NCBI RefSeq assembly: GCF_024347595.1
Contig: NZ_AP025507.1
Location: 310,001-374,000, forward strand
Direction of reading: 5' to 3'
DNA: 64,000 bases
Origin: Vibrio pomeroyi
GTDB lineage: Bacteria; Pseudomonadota; Gammaproteobacteria; Enterobacterales; Vibrionaceae
This document shows, in pieces, positions 17,185 to 27,093 of this stretch; position 1 is the first letter of the stretch, and each line of letters starts with the position of its first letter. Below the pieces are notes generated by a model. That model made no database searches. It saw only the letters and a list, made by a program, of their open reading frames with translations, and was not told the DNA's origin. Both the position numbers and the translations under genes were made by a program.

Positions 17185-17898
17185 ATGGAAATGGGCGTGG
17201 CGATGACATTAATTCTGTTTGCAGGCGTGGTGCGAGGCTATTCAGGGTTTGGGTTTGCGATTATCGCAGCGCTATCCCTCAGCTTTATTGTTCCGCCGCT
17301 GCAAGCCGTGACCATTGCGATCCTGTTGGACTTTTTAAGTACTTTTCCTCTGCTCAAACGAAGTAAGTCCACCATCAACATTCAACTTATTACACCGCTG
17401 TGTATTGGCATGTTGGTTGCGGTGCCCTTCTCGCTGTACTTCATTAGCACGATATCTGAATCAGGCTTAAAGGCCTTTATCGCGATGATGTCTTTAGTCG
17501 CTGGCTCATTAATCATTTGTGATTTTCGCCTCACATGGCTACACCAGCGACACGCATTTTGGGCTGGGGCAATTTCCGGGTTCAGCATGACTACCGCTTC
17601 TTCGGGAGGGCCTCCGTTAGTGACGTATTTGATGAACCTGACCATTGAAACCAGTGAACAGAGAGCCACTGCAATTGTGTTTTTTCTACTGAGTTCCGCG
17701 ATCTCGCTGATCGGCTTCATGTGGATTGGCGCATTTAACCAAGGATCGTTTATCACTGGTTTATGGCTCTTACCTGCAGCTTTGATTGGCAATCTACTCG
17801 GGCAAAAATTGTATCTATCAGCGCCGAACTTGTCTGCAAAAACAACGACCGCGCCGATTTTGATCGGCATGGCACTACTTATGTTAATTTCAAATTAG
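17185..17898 (+). CDS. TauE/SafE family exporter (sulfite/organosulfonate exporter type)
   Basis: The 237-residue membrane protein has about seven to eight hydrophobic segments and the two-repeat TauE/SafE pattern (early GVVRGYSGFGFAI, residues about 13-25; GAISGFSMTTASSGGPP, about 126-142). It is divergent from the aminotransferase gene and 12 nt upstream of the SDR gene. In taurine-to-isethionate bacteria a protein of this family (IsfE) is proposed to export isethionate, and that is the inferred role here. Confidence 0.8.
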   Translation: MEMGVAMTLILFAGVVRGYSGFGFAIIAALSLSFIVPPLQAVTIAILLDFLSTFPLLKRSKSTINIQLITPLCIGMLVAVPFSLYFISTISESGLKAFIAMMSLVAGSLIICDFRLTWLHQRHAFWAGAISGFSMTTASSGGPPLVTYLMNLTIETSEQRATAIVFFLLSSAISLIGFMWIGAFNQGSFITGLWLLPAALIGNLLGQKLYLSAPNLSAKTTTAPILIGMALLMLISN

Positions 17899-18663
<765 letters not shown>

Positions 18664-18703
18664 GTCTAAACAGACAGAACGAAGATCAAACATACACAAA
18701 CAA

Positions 18704-18733
18704 AAAGGTGGTCTACCCAAGTAGACCACCTTT
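18704..18733. terminator. Terminator after the SDR gene
   Basis: AAAGGTGGTCTAC (18704-18716) and GTAGACCACCTTT (18721-18733) form a perfect 13-bp stem with a 4-nt loop, 40 nt after the SDR stop. Tails are short but A/T-rich on both sides. Confidence 0.8.
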
Positions 18734-18826
18734 ATCGCTTCCTTCAGCTTTTCACTTAGATGTAATCGACCACGTCAAAGTTTCAATGTGTTCATTCTCG
18801 GGCGGAAAACCAACCGTAGACGCCAC

Positions 18827-19456
18827 TTAGGTGTGGCCATGGATGTACCTAAACTCTTGCTCAATCGCATGAAGCATATTAATCGCGTTCTCAGACGATG
18901 CATGGATGATCTCAGTCTTGGGGGCCGCGCCTATTTGTTCGATTTTTATTTCGTTTTCAGAGAGCAGAGAGATAGTCGTGCGCTCAAACTCAAAGCTATT
19001 TAGGTTCACGTCCATAATGGCGCTCGCCCACTCGATCGCCACCAAATCTTTGGTGGTGTATTGGTTAGTCAAAATACCGCAACTGCCGTCTGGTTTTGGC
19101 AATACATGATCAACAATGCCATCGTAATCGTTGTCCCAAATCAGAATTTCTAATTCACCGTCTCCATCACTCACTGCAGTAACTGGGTAACCACTTTCAT
19201 CCAGTGTCAGCAACACTTGAGTATGAGGCTTCAATTCAGGTTCGTTGTGGGTGTCTGGCTGAGGGATTGAGTCGAGATATTGCGAGAATGAGTATTTGAG
19301 ATAAGCCTGCACTTCTTCACTGTCATTGATATTCATGCTGCTTGGTGCATCGGTGTGAGCGGTATTGATTGATATTTCCGGCATGCCCGCTAAAAAGTCG
19401 TCGAATAGTTGCGTTGCTTTGTCTAACTCAGAGTGAGTTGCGATTACTTTACTCAT
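18827..19456 (-). CDS. Hypothetical protein with EF-hand-like aspartate motif
   Basis: I do not recognise this 209-residue protein. It is acidic, has no signal peptide or membrane segment, and its centre contains two Asp-rich stretches: SDGDGELEI and DNDYDGIVDHV. The latter fits the DxDxDGxxD calcium-binding loop seen in EF hands and thrombospondin type 3 repeats. The ATG at 19456 follows AAAGGG at 9 nt. It stands alone between the taurine-type cluster and a histidine kinase. A conserved small cytoplasmic calcium-binding or surface-adaptor role is only a guess. Confidence 0.7.
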   Translation of the reverse strand: MSKVIATHSELDKATQLFDDFLAGMPEISINTAHTDAPSSMNINDSEEVQAYLKYSFSQYLDSIPQPDTHNEPELKPHTQVLLTLDESGYPVTAVSDGDGELEILIWDNDYDGIVDHVLPKPDGSCGILTNQYTTKDLVAIEWASAIMDVNLNSFEFERTTISLLSENEIKIEQIGAAPKTEIIHASSENAINMLHAIEQEFRYIHGHT

Positions 19457-19700
19457 GTTTATAGCCCTTTCAATTGATTAGGTTTCAATAAAAGCAAATA
19501 GCAGAGGTACAACAGGTGATGGATGGGATGTGGGTGAATCCTTGATGGGTCGTCACTTTACATTAGCAAAGCCGAAGTAAAACTGTATGACAAAGAAATG
19601 AAGCTTGAGCATGAGTTTAATAAAGTGAGCTAGCGATCAATGTTCACAGTTCTTAACTGGGGGCTCTTAACTGACGGGCTCCAATCCCTTCTAACGGCAC

Positions 19701-19738
19701 ATAAAAAAGACCCAAAGCACGATGATGCTTTAGGTCTT
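19701..19738 (-). terminator. Terminator of the hybrid histidine kinase gene
   Basis: On the minus strand, AAGACC plus AAAGCA pair with TGCTTT and GGTCTT in an imperfect hairpin (19708-19738), followed by a T-run (A6 on plus at 19703-19708). It lies about 31 nt after the kinase stop. The remaining part of the gap 19457-19702 shows no gene that I can support. Confidence 0.8.
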
Positions 19739-19768
19739 AATAGGAGGTGGTATATAACTCACATCAAG

Positions 19769-22177
19769 CTAGACAATTTTTTGCTCACTCTCTTCACTCG
19801 TTGAGTCGGTTTCTTTAGTTAAAAAGCTCTCCACTATATCTCTCAGCTTCCCTTGATTAACAGGCTTAGGTAAAAACTCATCCATACCCACATCAAAACA
19901 CAAATGCTTGTCTCGCTGCACGACGTTGGCCGTGAGTGCGACGATAGGAATATGTTGTGAAGAGCCCTCTTCCAGCACTCGGATCTGCTTAGTTGCTTCG
20001 AAGCCATCAAGAACAGGCATCTGACAGTCCATAAAGATCATCACGTAGTCATTGGCTTTAAACTTCTCGACACCGATTTCCCCGTTGTCGGCGATATCAA
20101 CCTCAAGGCCCAGCTTCTTAAGCATCATCTTGGCGACTTGTTGATTCACTCTCGAATCTTCCACGACTAAAACTTTGCCACTAAAAGAGGCCGTGACCGC
20201 CGCAGGTTTTGGCTCTTCTTTTAAAGCCACTTTCTCAGGTTGTGCTGGCTTAGAAACAGCCGCAGGTTTGGTGACTGGTGCCGGTTCATTGTCTTTAAAC
20301 GCCACCTCACCTCGATTTGGGTAGGTGAAGGTTGAAGTATCAGCCGCTCTCGCAAGCACCTCACTGATCGTCCACTTAAGTTGGTTGTCCTGATAAGGGC
20401 GAGCGATATAAGCGACGAACCCTACTTGTTTCGCGCGAACTTCATCTTGCTTTCTTGGGTCGGCGGAGATCATCACTAACTTAGGACACTCGCTACCAAA
20501 GCGCTCGACCAAGCTTCTTGCCAGTTGGAAGCCATCAACCGACGGCATCACTTTATCAATCAGCACTAAGTCGTAAGGCGACGACTTAGCCACAGACTCT
20601 GAAACCAACTCTAGCGCTTGGTTTGCCGTTTCACAGCACTCAGACTTAACACCGAAGGATTGCAGCTGTGTGGACGTTATACGCATGTTCAACTGGCTAT
20701 CATCCACCAGCAATACCGAGACCTTATTAAAGTCGATGTTGCTCTCGTCCGCTTCTAAACACGGATCAAAGTCGGCCACGAAATAGAATGTACTGCCCTT
20801 GCCTTCGACACTGGTCAGTTCAAGCTTGCTGCCCATCAAGGTCACGATCTTATCGCATATCGTGAGACCAAGTCCTGTGCCTCCATAAATACGTGTAGTA
20901 CTGCCGTCAGCTTGCTGGAACTTATCGAATACCGATTGCTGTTTGTCTTCCGCAATGCCGATACCACTGTCTGTCACCTCAAATCGAACCCTCAGCTTTT
21001 GCTCCGGTTCAATCACTTGTTCTAAATGAAGCGACAACGTGACATGGCCATGCTCAGTAAATTTGATAGCATTGCCAACCAGGTTATTTAGTACCTGTCT
21101 GAGCTGAGTGCCATCGCCAATCACCATGGTTGGGATCTTAGGATCAATCGCGAGTTGGAATCTAAGCCCTTTCTGTTCGGCTTTAACTCGGAACGTCGAT
21201 TCCACATCAGCAGCGATACCCATCATTTTCATCGGTTCTTGCTGAAGCTCAAGTCGACCAGCTTCAATCTTCGAGTAATCGAGGATGTCATTAATTAAAT
21301 CGAGCAGCGTGAGTGAAGAGGTGTTGAGCATGTTGACATACTCTTTTTGCTCTTTCGGCATATCCATTTCAGAAAGCAAAGATGAAAGCCCGATAATCCC
21401 ATTCATTGGGGTACGGATCTCGTGACTCATATTAGCCAAGAATTCACTCTTGTTACGGTTAGCCACCTCGGCGATATCTTTGGCTTTTTCCAGTTCTTGG
21501 TACTGTTGACGAATGCGTTCAATCGACTGGTTGTAACTGCTCTCTAGCGTCGAGATCTCATCTTTGTAAGTAGAATCGGTTGGGGTTAAGAAGCGCGGCT
21601 TGTTGTCTTCAACCTGTTGTTGATTGATCTGAGAGGACATGGCCATCAGGCGTTTCACGACTAGACGATACACTATCGTTAGACACACCAGAGAAAGTAA
21701 GAAAACTTTGACCGCTTCGAAAGCGAGTAATAACAGAACCCGTTCTTCGAAGTCATTAAGGATCATACTTAAATCAGATTGCACCGTGAGCGTTGCTAAT
21801 GGGAAGTCTTTGCCACCCATTTGGTGCACCATCTCCCAAGATTGAGAGTAAGACTGGCCAGTGGTTGGTCGGCCTAGTTCTAGAATTTTTTCATCGGGGC
21901 TTTCTATTAGAAGATAACTAACAGAGGGTAAACGAGAGATGCCTTCAGCTTGTACAAACAATTGGGTTCGGTCTTCCACCCATAAGCTCGCCGTTAAACC
22001 AGAGAGGTAGCCAGCTTTAACCTGTTCGATCTGAGAACTGATAAAAGAAACTCGATTTTGGTACTCCACATATAATCCCAGACCTGTCACTATGACTGTG
22101 AATAAGGTACTGATTGCGATGATTACCCCGATCAACTGTCGGGAGAGTCCAATATAGCGTTTTCCTTTTTTCACCAT
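19769..22177 (-). CDS. Hybrid sensor histidine kinase with two receiver domains
   Basis: The start is set at the ATG at 22177 (an in-frame TTG lies 2 codons upstream), giving 802 residues. It has a membrane segment near 11-35, a periplasmic domain of about 110 residues, and a second membrane segment near 145-170. Next come a coiled linker, the HisKA domain with [12 protein letters not shown] (H252), an ATPase domain with DSGIGI and GGTGLGLTI, and two receivers. The first receiver has phospho-Asp in LIDKVMPS, the second in [10 protein letters not shown]. No Hpt domain is present, so a separate phosphotransferase is needed. It is divergent from a periplasmic binding protein gene that may feed it a ligand. 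Confidence 0.88.
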   Translation of the reverse strand: MVKKGKRYIGLSRQLIGVIIAISTLFTVIVTGLGLYVEYQNRVSFISSQIEQVKAGYLSGLTASLWVEDRTQLFVQAEGISRLPSVSYLLIESPDEKILELGRPTTGQSYSQSWEMVHQMGGKDFPLATLTVQSDLSMILNDFEERVLLLLAFEAVKVFLLSLVCLTIVYRLVVKRLMAMSSQINQQQVEDNKPRFLTPTDSTYKDEISTLESSYNQSIERIRQQYQELEKAKDIAEVANRNKSEFLANMSHEIRTPMNGIIGLSSLLSEMDMPKEQKEYVNMLNTSSLTLLDLINDILDYSKIEAGRLELQQEPMKMMGIAADVESTFRVKAEQKGLRFQLAIDPKIPTMVIGDGTQLRQVLNNLVGNAIKFTEHGHVTLSLHLEQVIEPEQKLRVRFEVTDSGIGIAEDKQQSVFDKFQQADGSTTRIYGGTGLGLTICDKIVTLMGSKLELTSVEGKGSTFYFVADFDPCLEADESNIDFNKVSVLLVDDSQLNMRITSTQLQSFGVKSECCETANQALELVSESVAKSSPYDLVLIDKVMPSVDGFQLARSLVERFGSECPKLVMISADPRKQDEVRAKQVGFVAYIARPYQDNQLKWTISEVLARAADTSTFTYPNRGEVAFKDNEPAPVTKPAAVSKPAQPEKVALKEEPKPAAVTASFSGKVLVVEDSRVNQQVAKMMLKKLGLEVDIADNGEIGVEKFKANDYVMIFMDCQMPVLDGFEATKQIRVLEEGSSQHIPIVALTANVVQRDKHLCFDVGMDEFLPKPVNQGKLRDIVESFLTKETDSTSEESEQKIV

Positions 22178-22265
22178 ACACAAATTACCATTATTGTTAT
22201 CCTAGCAAACTACAATTACTCAACTAGTATAATAGTAGTCATTCATCAAATAACTAGGGAAGGTT

Positions 22266-23024
22266 ATGAAAAAACATCTTATCGTTGCATCCATAGTCAG
22301 TTTGTTTTCAAGCAGTTATGCTTTTGCAAGCGAACCTCTTCACTACTACATTATTGCGAGCCAAGCGCAACCTTTTCAGATCGAAACTGACGGGTCATCT
22401 CACAGAGGAATGGTATCGGATATTGTTGAGGCGGTATTCGATGACAGCCAATATGAGATCAACTACCACACCTACCCTTTTAACCGAATGATCGACAAGC
22501 TCGATGCTAGAGAGAACCCAAATTGGGTAACCTACGGCAGTCCAAGTTGGGGAAATATCCAATCTGTTAACCTGTCTGAAGATCCGATTTACAATGTAAA
22601 ACACGTGTTACTCAGCAGCGGTAAAAAGCCGTTTGAGTTCAATACAATCGACGATCTAGACGGAAAAGCAGTGGTATTGCTGGTGGGGTTTGAGTATCCG
22701 AACCTAGAGCCATACATCCAACAAGGCAAGCTCAACGAGATTCGAGTTAAAGATTACACCGCTGCGTTTCGTGTCCTGAACCGAGCACCTGGCGATACTG
22801 TGTTCGTGGAAATGGAATCACGAATCAAATACAACCTAAACGAGCAGAAGCTGAGTATCGATGACTACCAGATGCAAGAGTTCGGTTCAGTCATTAATAA
22901 CTACCCTATCCATTTGGCGTTCGACCCTGAGATGGACCCTAAACTGCAAACCTTCATTAACCAACGTCTAGACCAGATGAAAGACGATGGACAGCTCAAC
23001 GACATCGTACAGAGTTACTTATAA
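22266..23024 (+). CDS. Periplasmic family-3 solute-binding-like protein
   Basis: The 252-residue protein has a signal peptide (MKKHLIVASIVSLFSSSYAFA, cleavage about 21) and the amino acid binding-protein fold (HRGMVSDIVEAVF, NTIDDLDGKAVVLL). There is no ABC transporter gene beside it; its neighbour is the divergent hybrid kinase, 88 nt away. This suggests a sensory rather than transport role, or an orphan binding protein. The ATG follows AGGGAAGG. Bases 22588-22600 within the gene form a perfect parS2 match. Confidence 0.78.
   Translation: MKKHLIVASIVSLFSSSYAFASEPLHYYIIASQAQPFQIETDGSSHRGMVSDIVEAVFDDSQYEINYHTYPFNRMIDKLDARENPNWVTYGSPSWGNIQSVNLSEDPIYNVKHVLLSSGKKPFEFNTIDDLDGKAVVLLVGFEYPNLEPYIQQGKLNEIRVKDYTAAFRVLNRAPGDTVFVEMESRIKYNLNEQKLSIDDYQMQEFGSVINNYPIHLAFDPEMDPKLQTFINQRLDQMKDDGQLNDIVQSYL
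22588..22600. other. parS2 centromere site inside a coding region
   Basis: TTTACAATGTAAA matches the Vibrio chromosome II parS2 consensus TTTACANTGTAAA exactly. It lies within the binding-protein gene, about 7 kb from oriCII. ParB2, encoded at 31632-32606, is the expected ligand. Confidence 0.8.
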
Positions 23025-23116
23025 CAACAGCACCACTTATAAACACAGCGTCACCGTATAGCTTCGGTAACGCACTTTAGCTCTCTTCGATACCTAACTC
23101 GCTCTTAAACTTATAA

Positions 23117-23160
23117 GCCCGCCCTGTTAAGCACACAAGCTAAACAGGGCGGCCTTTTCG
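23117..23160 (+). terminator. Terminator after the binding-protein gene
   Basis: GCCGCCCTGTTT-type arms (GCCCGCCCTGTT, AACAGGGCGGCC) form a GC-rich stem around 23117-23154 with a short T-run (CTTTTCG). It lies about 95 nt after the stop at 23024. Confidence 0.75.
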
Positions 23161-23233
23161 ATTCGTCTTTAAGGGCTAAAAGAGTTTACCCGTAATCGAC
23201 CTACTTAATTTGGAACAACCGCAGGTCAATGGA

Positions 23234-23719
23234 TTAATGCGCAGCAATCAAATGCAGTTGCTGAGTACGAAGCTGTTGACGCACCGCCATCAGAATCTTA
23301 CCTAAATGATTCTCGCCAGTGCCATCACCGCCATCGCCCCAAAAATGGTCTTTGTGTGAATGTTCTTTGATCACCGAATCTCCGGTATTGGTAAGAAACA
23401 GAGCAAACTGCGGATTCTGTCTGAATTTCTCGGTGACGATGAACTGCATCACTTCAACACGAATCTCATACCAATCCTCACGAACTTGGTCTTCGTAGTC
23501 ACGGCTCAAAGAGAATGCTTCAGCAGGTGTGCTAGCTTGCAGAATAGTATTGCGAAGTACTTCGCAGGAGAACTTCATAGCTTGATAATAGTGTTCGCTG
23601 GTTGCCCAAATTTGATCATCAACCTTGATGGGGCAAGCTGCAAAATTTGACAGGTATCCGTTTGGATCTTCAGGTTCATAAAATAGCACTTCTTTGGCTT
23701 GAGCCACAGAATTAGACAT
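23234..23719 (-). CDS. NADAR family protein (YbiA-like N-glycosidase fold)
   Basis: The start is placed at the ATG at 23719 (MSNSVAQAKEVLFY) after AAGGAGAAGG, giving 161 residues. NADAR features are the N-terminal GYLSNFAACPIKVDDQIWATSEHYYQAMKF-type region (about 22-52; key residues N, W, SEHYYQ) and the C-terminal FWGDGGDGTGENHLGKIL segment. Members hydrolyse the N-glycosidic bond of ADP-ribosylated guanosine or of riboflavin-pathway intermediates. It stands alone; the open frame upstream of 23719 is not supported by a ribosome site. Confidence 0.88.
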   Translation of the reverse strand: MSNSVAQAKEVLFYEPEDPNGYLSNFAACPIKVDDQIWATSEHYYQAMKFSCEVLRNTILQASTPAEAFSLSRDYEDQVREDWYEIRVEVMQFIVTEKFRQNPQFALFLTNTGDSVIKEHSHKDHFWGDGGDGTGENHLGKILMAVRQQLRTQQLHLIAAH

Positions 23720-23942
23720 AGCCTTCTCCTTACCAACGACATCGCATATTTTTGCTTTAACTTTAAAATTAGTGGCGTTGCATATTGCTGTCAAACAACT
23801 TGGTTAAAGAGTATGCCATGGGCGTGTTTTTAGTCTGAAGGACGTGATTTCAAAAAGGGCATAACGAAGCTGCAAACTAGAGAAGAGAATCAAGCTATTG
23901 ATTTCACATAGACAGGAGTTATAAAAAAGTACTTATAAATCA

Positions 23943-23966
23943 AAGGGTGGCATGATGCCACCCTTC
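23943..23966 (-). terminator. Terminator of the 64-residue protein gene
   Basis: GGGTGGCAT and ATGCCACCC make a perfect stem at 23944-23963, followed by T-rich sequence on the minus strand. It starts about 20 nt after the stop of the small gene at 23985. Confidence 0.8.
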
Positions 23967-23984
23967 TAAATGCAATGGGGATTA

Positions 23985-24179
23985 TTAGTGAATAAGGCCT
24001 AGCTCCCTCGCTTCTTCCAGACTCAAACCGCTTTCTCTAATTTCTCTTAGAGCCTCAATACGACGACGAGCTTCAGCGGACTTCATTTTCTTTTCTGGTT
24101 TGAAAGATACTTCTTCTTCAGCATCCCACTTGTTTGCAATATTTGTCATTTCATCATGGTTGATAGAATTAATGGACAT
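23985..24179 (-). CDS. Small conserved-looking protein, 64 residues
   Basis: The ATG at 24179 follows a perfect CGGAGGA site, so this start is preferred to longer readings. The 64 residues are hydrophilic. A basic, probably helical C-terminus (AEARRRIEALREIRESG, then LSLEEARELGLIH) resembles the short PA3496-type proteins seen in gammaproteobacteria, but that match is from memory only. It has its own terminator and no obvious partner. Confidence 0.7.
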   Translation of the reverse strand: MSINSINHDEMTNIANKWDAEEEVSFKPEKKMKSAEARRRIEALREIRESGLSLEEARELGLIH

Positions 24180-24502
24180 GTTTTCCTCCGAAAAGCACCA
24201 TGTAATGGACAGGTAATCTGTAGCAAATGCTATTTCGCTTGTTAAGAAAATCTGTACTGAAATGTGATGATTCCGACGCTTCACAAACCTAATTAATAAA
24301 TGCCTCATTTAAACTTTGCCAAAGGCATTTTCTGCAATTACATTTAAAAGATTCCCCATAAGAAATGTGGTTTGATCCAACTCTCATTTTCCCCTCTCCC
24401 AATTCTTCTTTTCCGCTGAAAATTCGTGAAATAACCCAAGATAAATTTCGAGGCACTTCATTCTTTTTGTGCTCATCGCTTTCACTAAATTCAACACATG
24501 TT

Positions 24503-24521
24503 AATGATAATAGTTATCAAT
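24503..24521. promoter_or_regulatory. Fur box upstream of the Opp-type ATPase operon
   Basis: AATGATAATAGTTATCAAT contains the palindrome TGATAA-TAG-TTATCA and matches the Fur consensus GATAATGATAATCATTATC closely. It lies 21 nt upstream of the ATPase start, so it probably overlaps the promoter and represses the operon when iron is plentiful. The rest of the gap 24180-24541 holds no supported gene. Confidence 0.75.
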
Positions 24522-24541
24522 ATCATAACTGAGTATTTATC

Positions 24542-25366
24542 ATGTCTGTGGGAATTTCAGATACACCACTTCTCGAAGTGAAGAATTTATGTGTCGACTA
24601 CATCACCGATGACGGTGATTTCAACGCGGTCAAATCCGTCAGCTTTAGCATCGGTCAAGGTGAGATTTTTGGTTTAGCCGGGGAATCTGGCTGTGGCAAA
24701 AGTACCATCGCGTTTGCCATTAACCGTCTGCATAAGCCGCCCGCGTTCATATCCGGAGGCCAGATACTGTTTGGTGGACAAGACCTGCTGAGCTTATCAG
24801 ACAGCCATTTGAATACCTTGCGCTGGAGCGAGATTGCCATGGTGTTCCAGAGTGCGATGAATTCACTCAACCCTGTATTAACCATCGAAGAACAATTTGC
24901 CGATGTGCTGCGCCACCACAAAACTATGAGCAATGAACAAGCCAAAGATCGCGCAGAAAAGTTACTCGACCTGGTAAACATTCCGCGCAACCGGCTCACA
25001 GAGTATCCTCACCAATTCAGTGGCGGCATGCGTCAGCGTTTGGTGATTGCTATTGCCCTCGCCCTCAACCCTAAGCTGATCATCATGGATGAGCCGACTA
25101 CGGCTTTAGATGTGGTTGTGCAGCGAGAGATTTTGCAGCAGATACACCAACTCAGAGAGGAATTTGGCTTCTCAATCCTCTTCATTACTCATGACTTAGC
25201 ATTAATGAGCCAACTGTGTGACCGCATTGCCATCATGCGCCATGGCCAAATCGTTGAAATCAATCAAGCCTACGAGATTCGCAACAATCCGCAGCACTCC
25301 TACACCCAAAAGCTATGGAGTTCTTTCCCTAATATTCACGAACATGCTCACGCGACAGCGTGCTAG
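24542..25366 (+). CDS. Dipeptide/oligopeptide-type ABC ATPase (DppD/OppD-like)
   Basis: The 274-residue ATPase has Walker A GESGCGKST (about 52-60), signature FSGGMRQR and Walker B LIIMDEPTTALD, with the H-loop in FITHDLAL. The C-terminus is cut short compared with typical OppD (about 330) and lacks the usual iron-sulfur or oligopeptide C-terminal motif. It forms an operon with a DppF-type ATPase 9 nt downstream. No permease or binding-protein gene is adjacent, which is unusual. The Fur box upstream points to an iron-related substrate such as a siderophore or haem-linked peptide. Confidence 0.85.
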   Translation: MSVGISDTPLLEVKNLCVDYITDDGDFNAVKSVSFSIGQGEIFGLAGESGCGKSTIAFAINRLHKPPAFISGGQILFGGQDLLSLSDSHLNTLRWSEIAMVFQSAMNSLNPVLTIEEQFADVLRHHKTMSNEQAKDRAEKLLDLVNIPRNRLTEYPHQFSGGMRQRLVIAIALALNPKLIIMDEPTTALDVVVQREILQQIHQLREEFGFSILFITHDLALMSQLCDRIAIMRHGQIVEINQAYEIRNNPQHSYTQKLWSSFPNIHEHAHATAC

Positions 25367-25375
25367 GAGAGCTCT

Positions 25376-26308
25376 ATGTCACAACCTATTTTTCAAGTAA
25401 AAAACCTCGTCAAAGAGTTCACAGTTGGCGGTGGATTTGGCAAGGAAGAGATATTCAGAGCGCTGCACGGCGTGAGTTTTGACCTATATGCAGGAAGAAC
25501 GCTGGCACTGGTTGGCGAGTCCGGTTGCGGGAAAAGCACCTGCGCGAGGCTGATGACCAAGGTTTACCCTGCGACAGAGGGAGAAATCTTGTTCAACGGC
25601 AGAGACATCTCTACGCTCAAGAGCCGCAAAGACATCTTGGATTACCGCAGCCGTGTGCAAATGGTGTTTCAAGACCCATTTGGCTCACTCAATCCTACTC
25701 ACACCATAGAGCACCACTTAACTCGCCCGCTTAAGATTCATAAGCAAGTCGCCAATAAAGCAGCTCTAGAAGAACGCCTCAAGGAATTGCTCACGCTGGT
25801 GGAGTTACCCATCGAAACGCTCGCGAAATACCCTCACGAGCTCAGTGGCGGCCAAAGACAGCGGGTTAACCTAGCCAAAGCGCTTGCGGTAGGGGCTGAA
25901 GTCATTCTTGCCGATGAACCGACCTCGATGTTGGATGTTTCAATTCGACTTGGCGTGCTCAATCTCATGCAAAAAATGAAGAAAGAGCTTGGAATAGGCT
26001 TCTTATACATTACTCACGACCTTGCTACCGCTCATTACATCGCAGAAGAGACCGCGGTGATGTACAAAGGACAGATCGTTGAATGGGGATCAACTCAGTC
26101 GATCTTAACGAATCCGCAGCACCCATATACCAAACTGTTGATCTCTGCAGTACCAGATCCTGATCTGCCATTTGGCGAACTCGTAAAAAATGAGCCAAAC
26201 TATTCCATAGACGCTGATCGTATTCGAGAGCAGAGCAGTGAAATACAGCATGAAATCAAGCAAGTCTCCGATAATCACTTTGTAAAACAGTGGGATAACG
26301 TTGCATGA
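25376..26308 (+). CDS. Dipeptide/oligopeptide-type ABC ATPase (DppF/OppF-like)
   Basis: The 310-residue partner ATPase has Walker A GESGCGKST (about 48-56), the typical MVFQDPFGSLNP segment, signature LSGGQRQR and Walker B VILADEPTSMLD. The ATG at 25376 follows TAGGAGAG. Opp/Dpp importers use two different ATPases, which this pair supplies. Permeases must come from elsewhere in the genome. Its end overlaps the following gene by 4 nt (ATGA). Confidence 0.87.
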   Translation: MSQPIFQVKNLVKEFTVGGGFGKEEIFRALHGVSFDLYAGRTLALVGESGCGKSTCARLMTKVYPATEGEILFNGRDISTLKSRKDILDYRSRVQMVFQDPFGSLNPTHTIEHHLTRPLKIHKQVANKAALEERLKELLTLVELPIETLAKYPHELSGGQRQRVNLAKALAVGAEVILADEPTSMLDVSIRLGVLNLMQKMKKELGIGFLYITHDLATAHYIAEETAVMYKGQIVEWGSTQSILTNPQHPYTKLLISAVPDPDLPFGELVKNEPNYSIDADRIREQSSEIQHEIKQVSDNHFVKQWDNVA

Positions 26309-26787
26309 ATGAACTAGACACTTGGTTAGAGCGAGTCGGAGATTGGTACAAAGACCGAAAGCATGATCAAGTGGAACGGTTAGAACCTTTGATCTTAACG
26401 CCTCCAGATGCACTCTGGGGGCCTTTGATCACAGATGAACAAAGCAAAGGCATCGCATGTTGGTTAGACGGGTGCCTGCGTATCTTTACTTTCTACCGAA
26501 ATTCAGACCACAAGCCACATCATCAAGAAAAAGCGTATCAATACCTAATGTTCGCTTACAGTAAGCTTCAAGCCGTGTGTTGTGACACGAAAGCGGAGCC
26601 AGACTTACAAGAGTGGTGTACACAGCGAGTACAGCATTTGTGTGTGCTCGCGTTGGAGTTTGCGAATCAACAACAAGAGCCGCGCTGGTTACAAGAATCC
26701 GAAAAATTGATCGAATCGCATGTCCGCTTTATGGCAAGCCAATCCCAGAACGATGATCAAGGAAACGTGAAACATCAGATTCACTGA
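26305..26787 (+). CDS. Hypothetical protein in the Fur-controlled ATPase operon
   Basis: I do not recognise this 160-residue protein. It is soluble, rich in Trp and Cys (W7, W14, and CCDTK/CTQRV/CVLA segments), predicted mainly helical, and has no signal peptide. Its ATG overlaps the stop of the second ATPase (ATGA), so it is translationally coupled and should act with the transporter. A conserved accessory protein of a siderophore or metallopeptide importer is one possibility. Confidence 0.75.
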   Translation: MNELDTWLERVGDWYKDRKHDQVERLEPLILTPPDALWGPLITDEQSKGIACWLDGCLRIFTFYRNSDHKPHHQEKAYQYLMFAYSKLQAVCCDTKAEPDLQEWCTQRVQHLCVLALEFANQQQEPRWLQESEKLIESHVRFMASQSQNDDQGNVKHQIH

Positions 26788-26855
26788 TCATCCCCTATCG
26801 ATCCAATATCAACTCATCAAAATGACCGTCTAGTTGAAACGACAGGATCAATTAA

Positions 26856-26882
26856 AAGCATGATCTCACCTTGATCATGCTT
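26856..26882. repeat. Inverted pair of RctB-type iterons downstream of rctB
   Basis: AAGCATGATC (26856-26865) and GATCATGCTT (26873-26882) are perfect reverse complements separated by 7 nt. Each arm carries the iteron core AAGCATGATCA found six times in oriCII. No T-run follows, so this is not a normal terminator. It lies about 285 nt beyond the rctB stop, in the gap 26788-27167. Confidence 0.65.
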
Positions 26883-26934
26883 CAGAAGCCGAAGCATGTA
26901 AGCTATTGATTTTTAATGTTGAGCGGAATTTAAG

Positions 26935-26966
26935 ACAAAAAAAAGCGAGTCCCTTGGGGAACTCGC
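26935..26966 (-). terminator. Terminator of rctB
   Basis: GCGAGT (26945-26950) pairs with ACTCGC (26961-26966), extended by CCC/GGG inside. A run of eight A on the plus side (T-run on the minus strand) precedes it. The orientation fits transcription of rctB ending about 200 nt after its stop. Confidence 0.8.
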
Positions 26967-27093
26967 AAAAATCTATTCAGTATGATGTAACAAAATATGA
27001 GCCAATCTATTAATCATAAGAAAGGACAAAAGGTTGTCTATTCGGGATAAATAATAATCAACTGGATGCGTTACATTGTCATCGCTTTGTCAG

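Noticed and set aside
26856..26882. Reading the inverted iteron pair as an ordinary terminator for the 26305 gene
   Set aside because: There is no T-run on either strand, and both arms match the iteron exactly.
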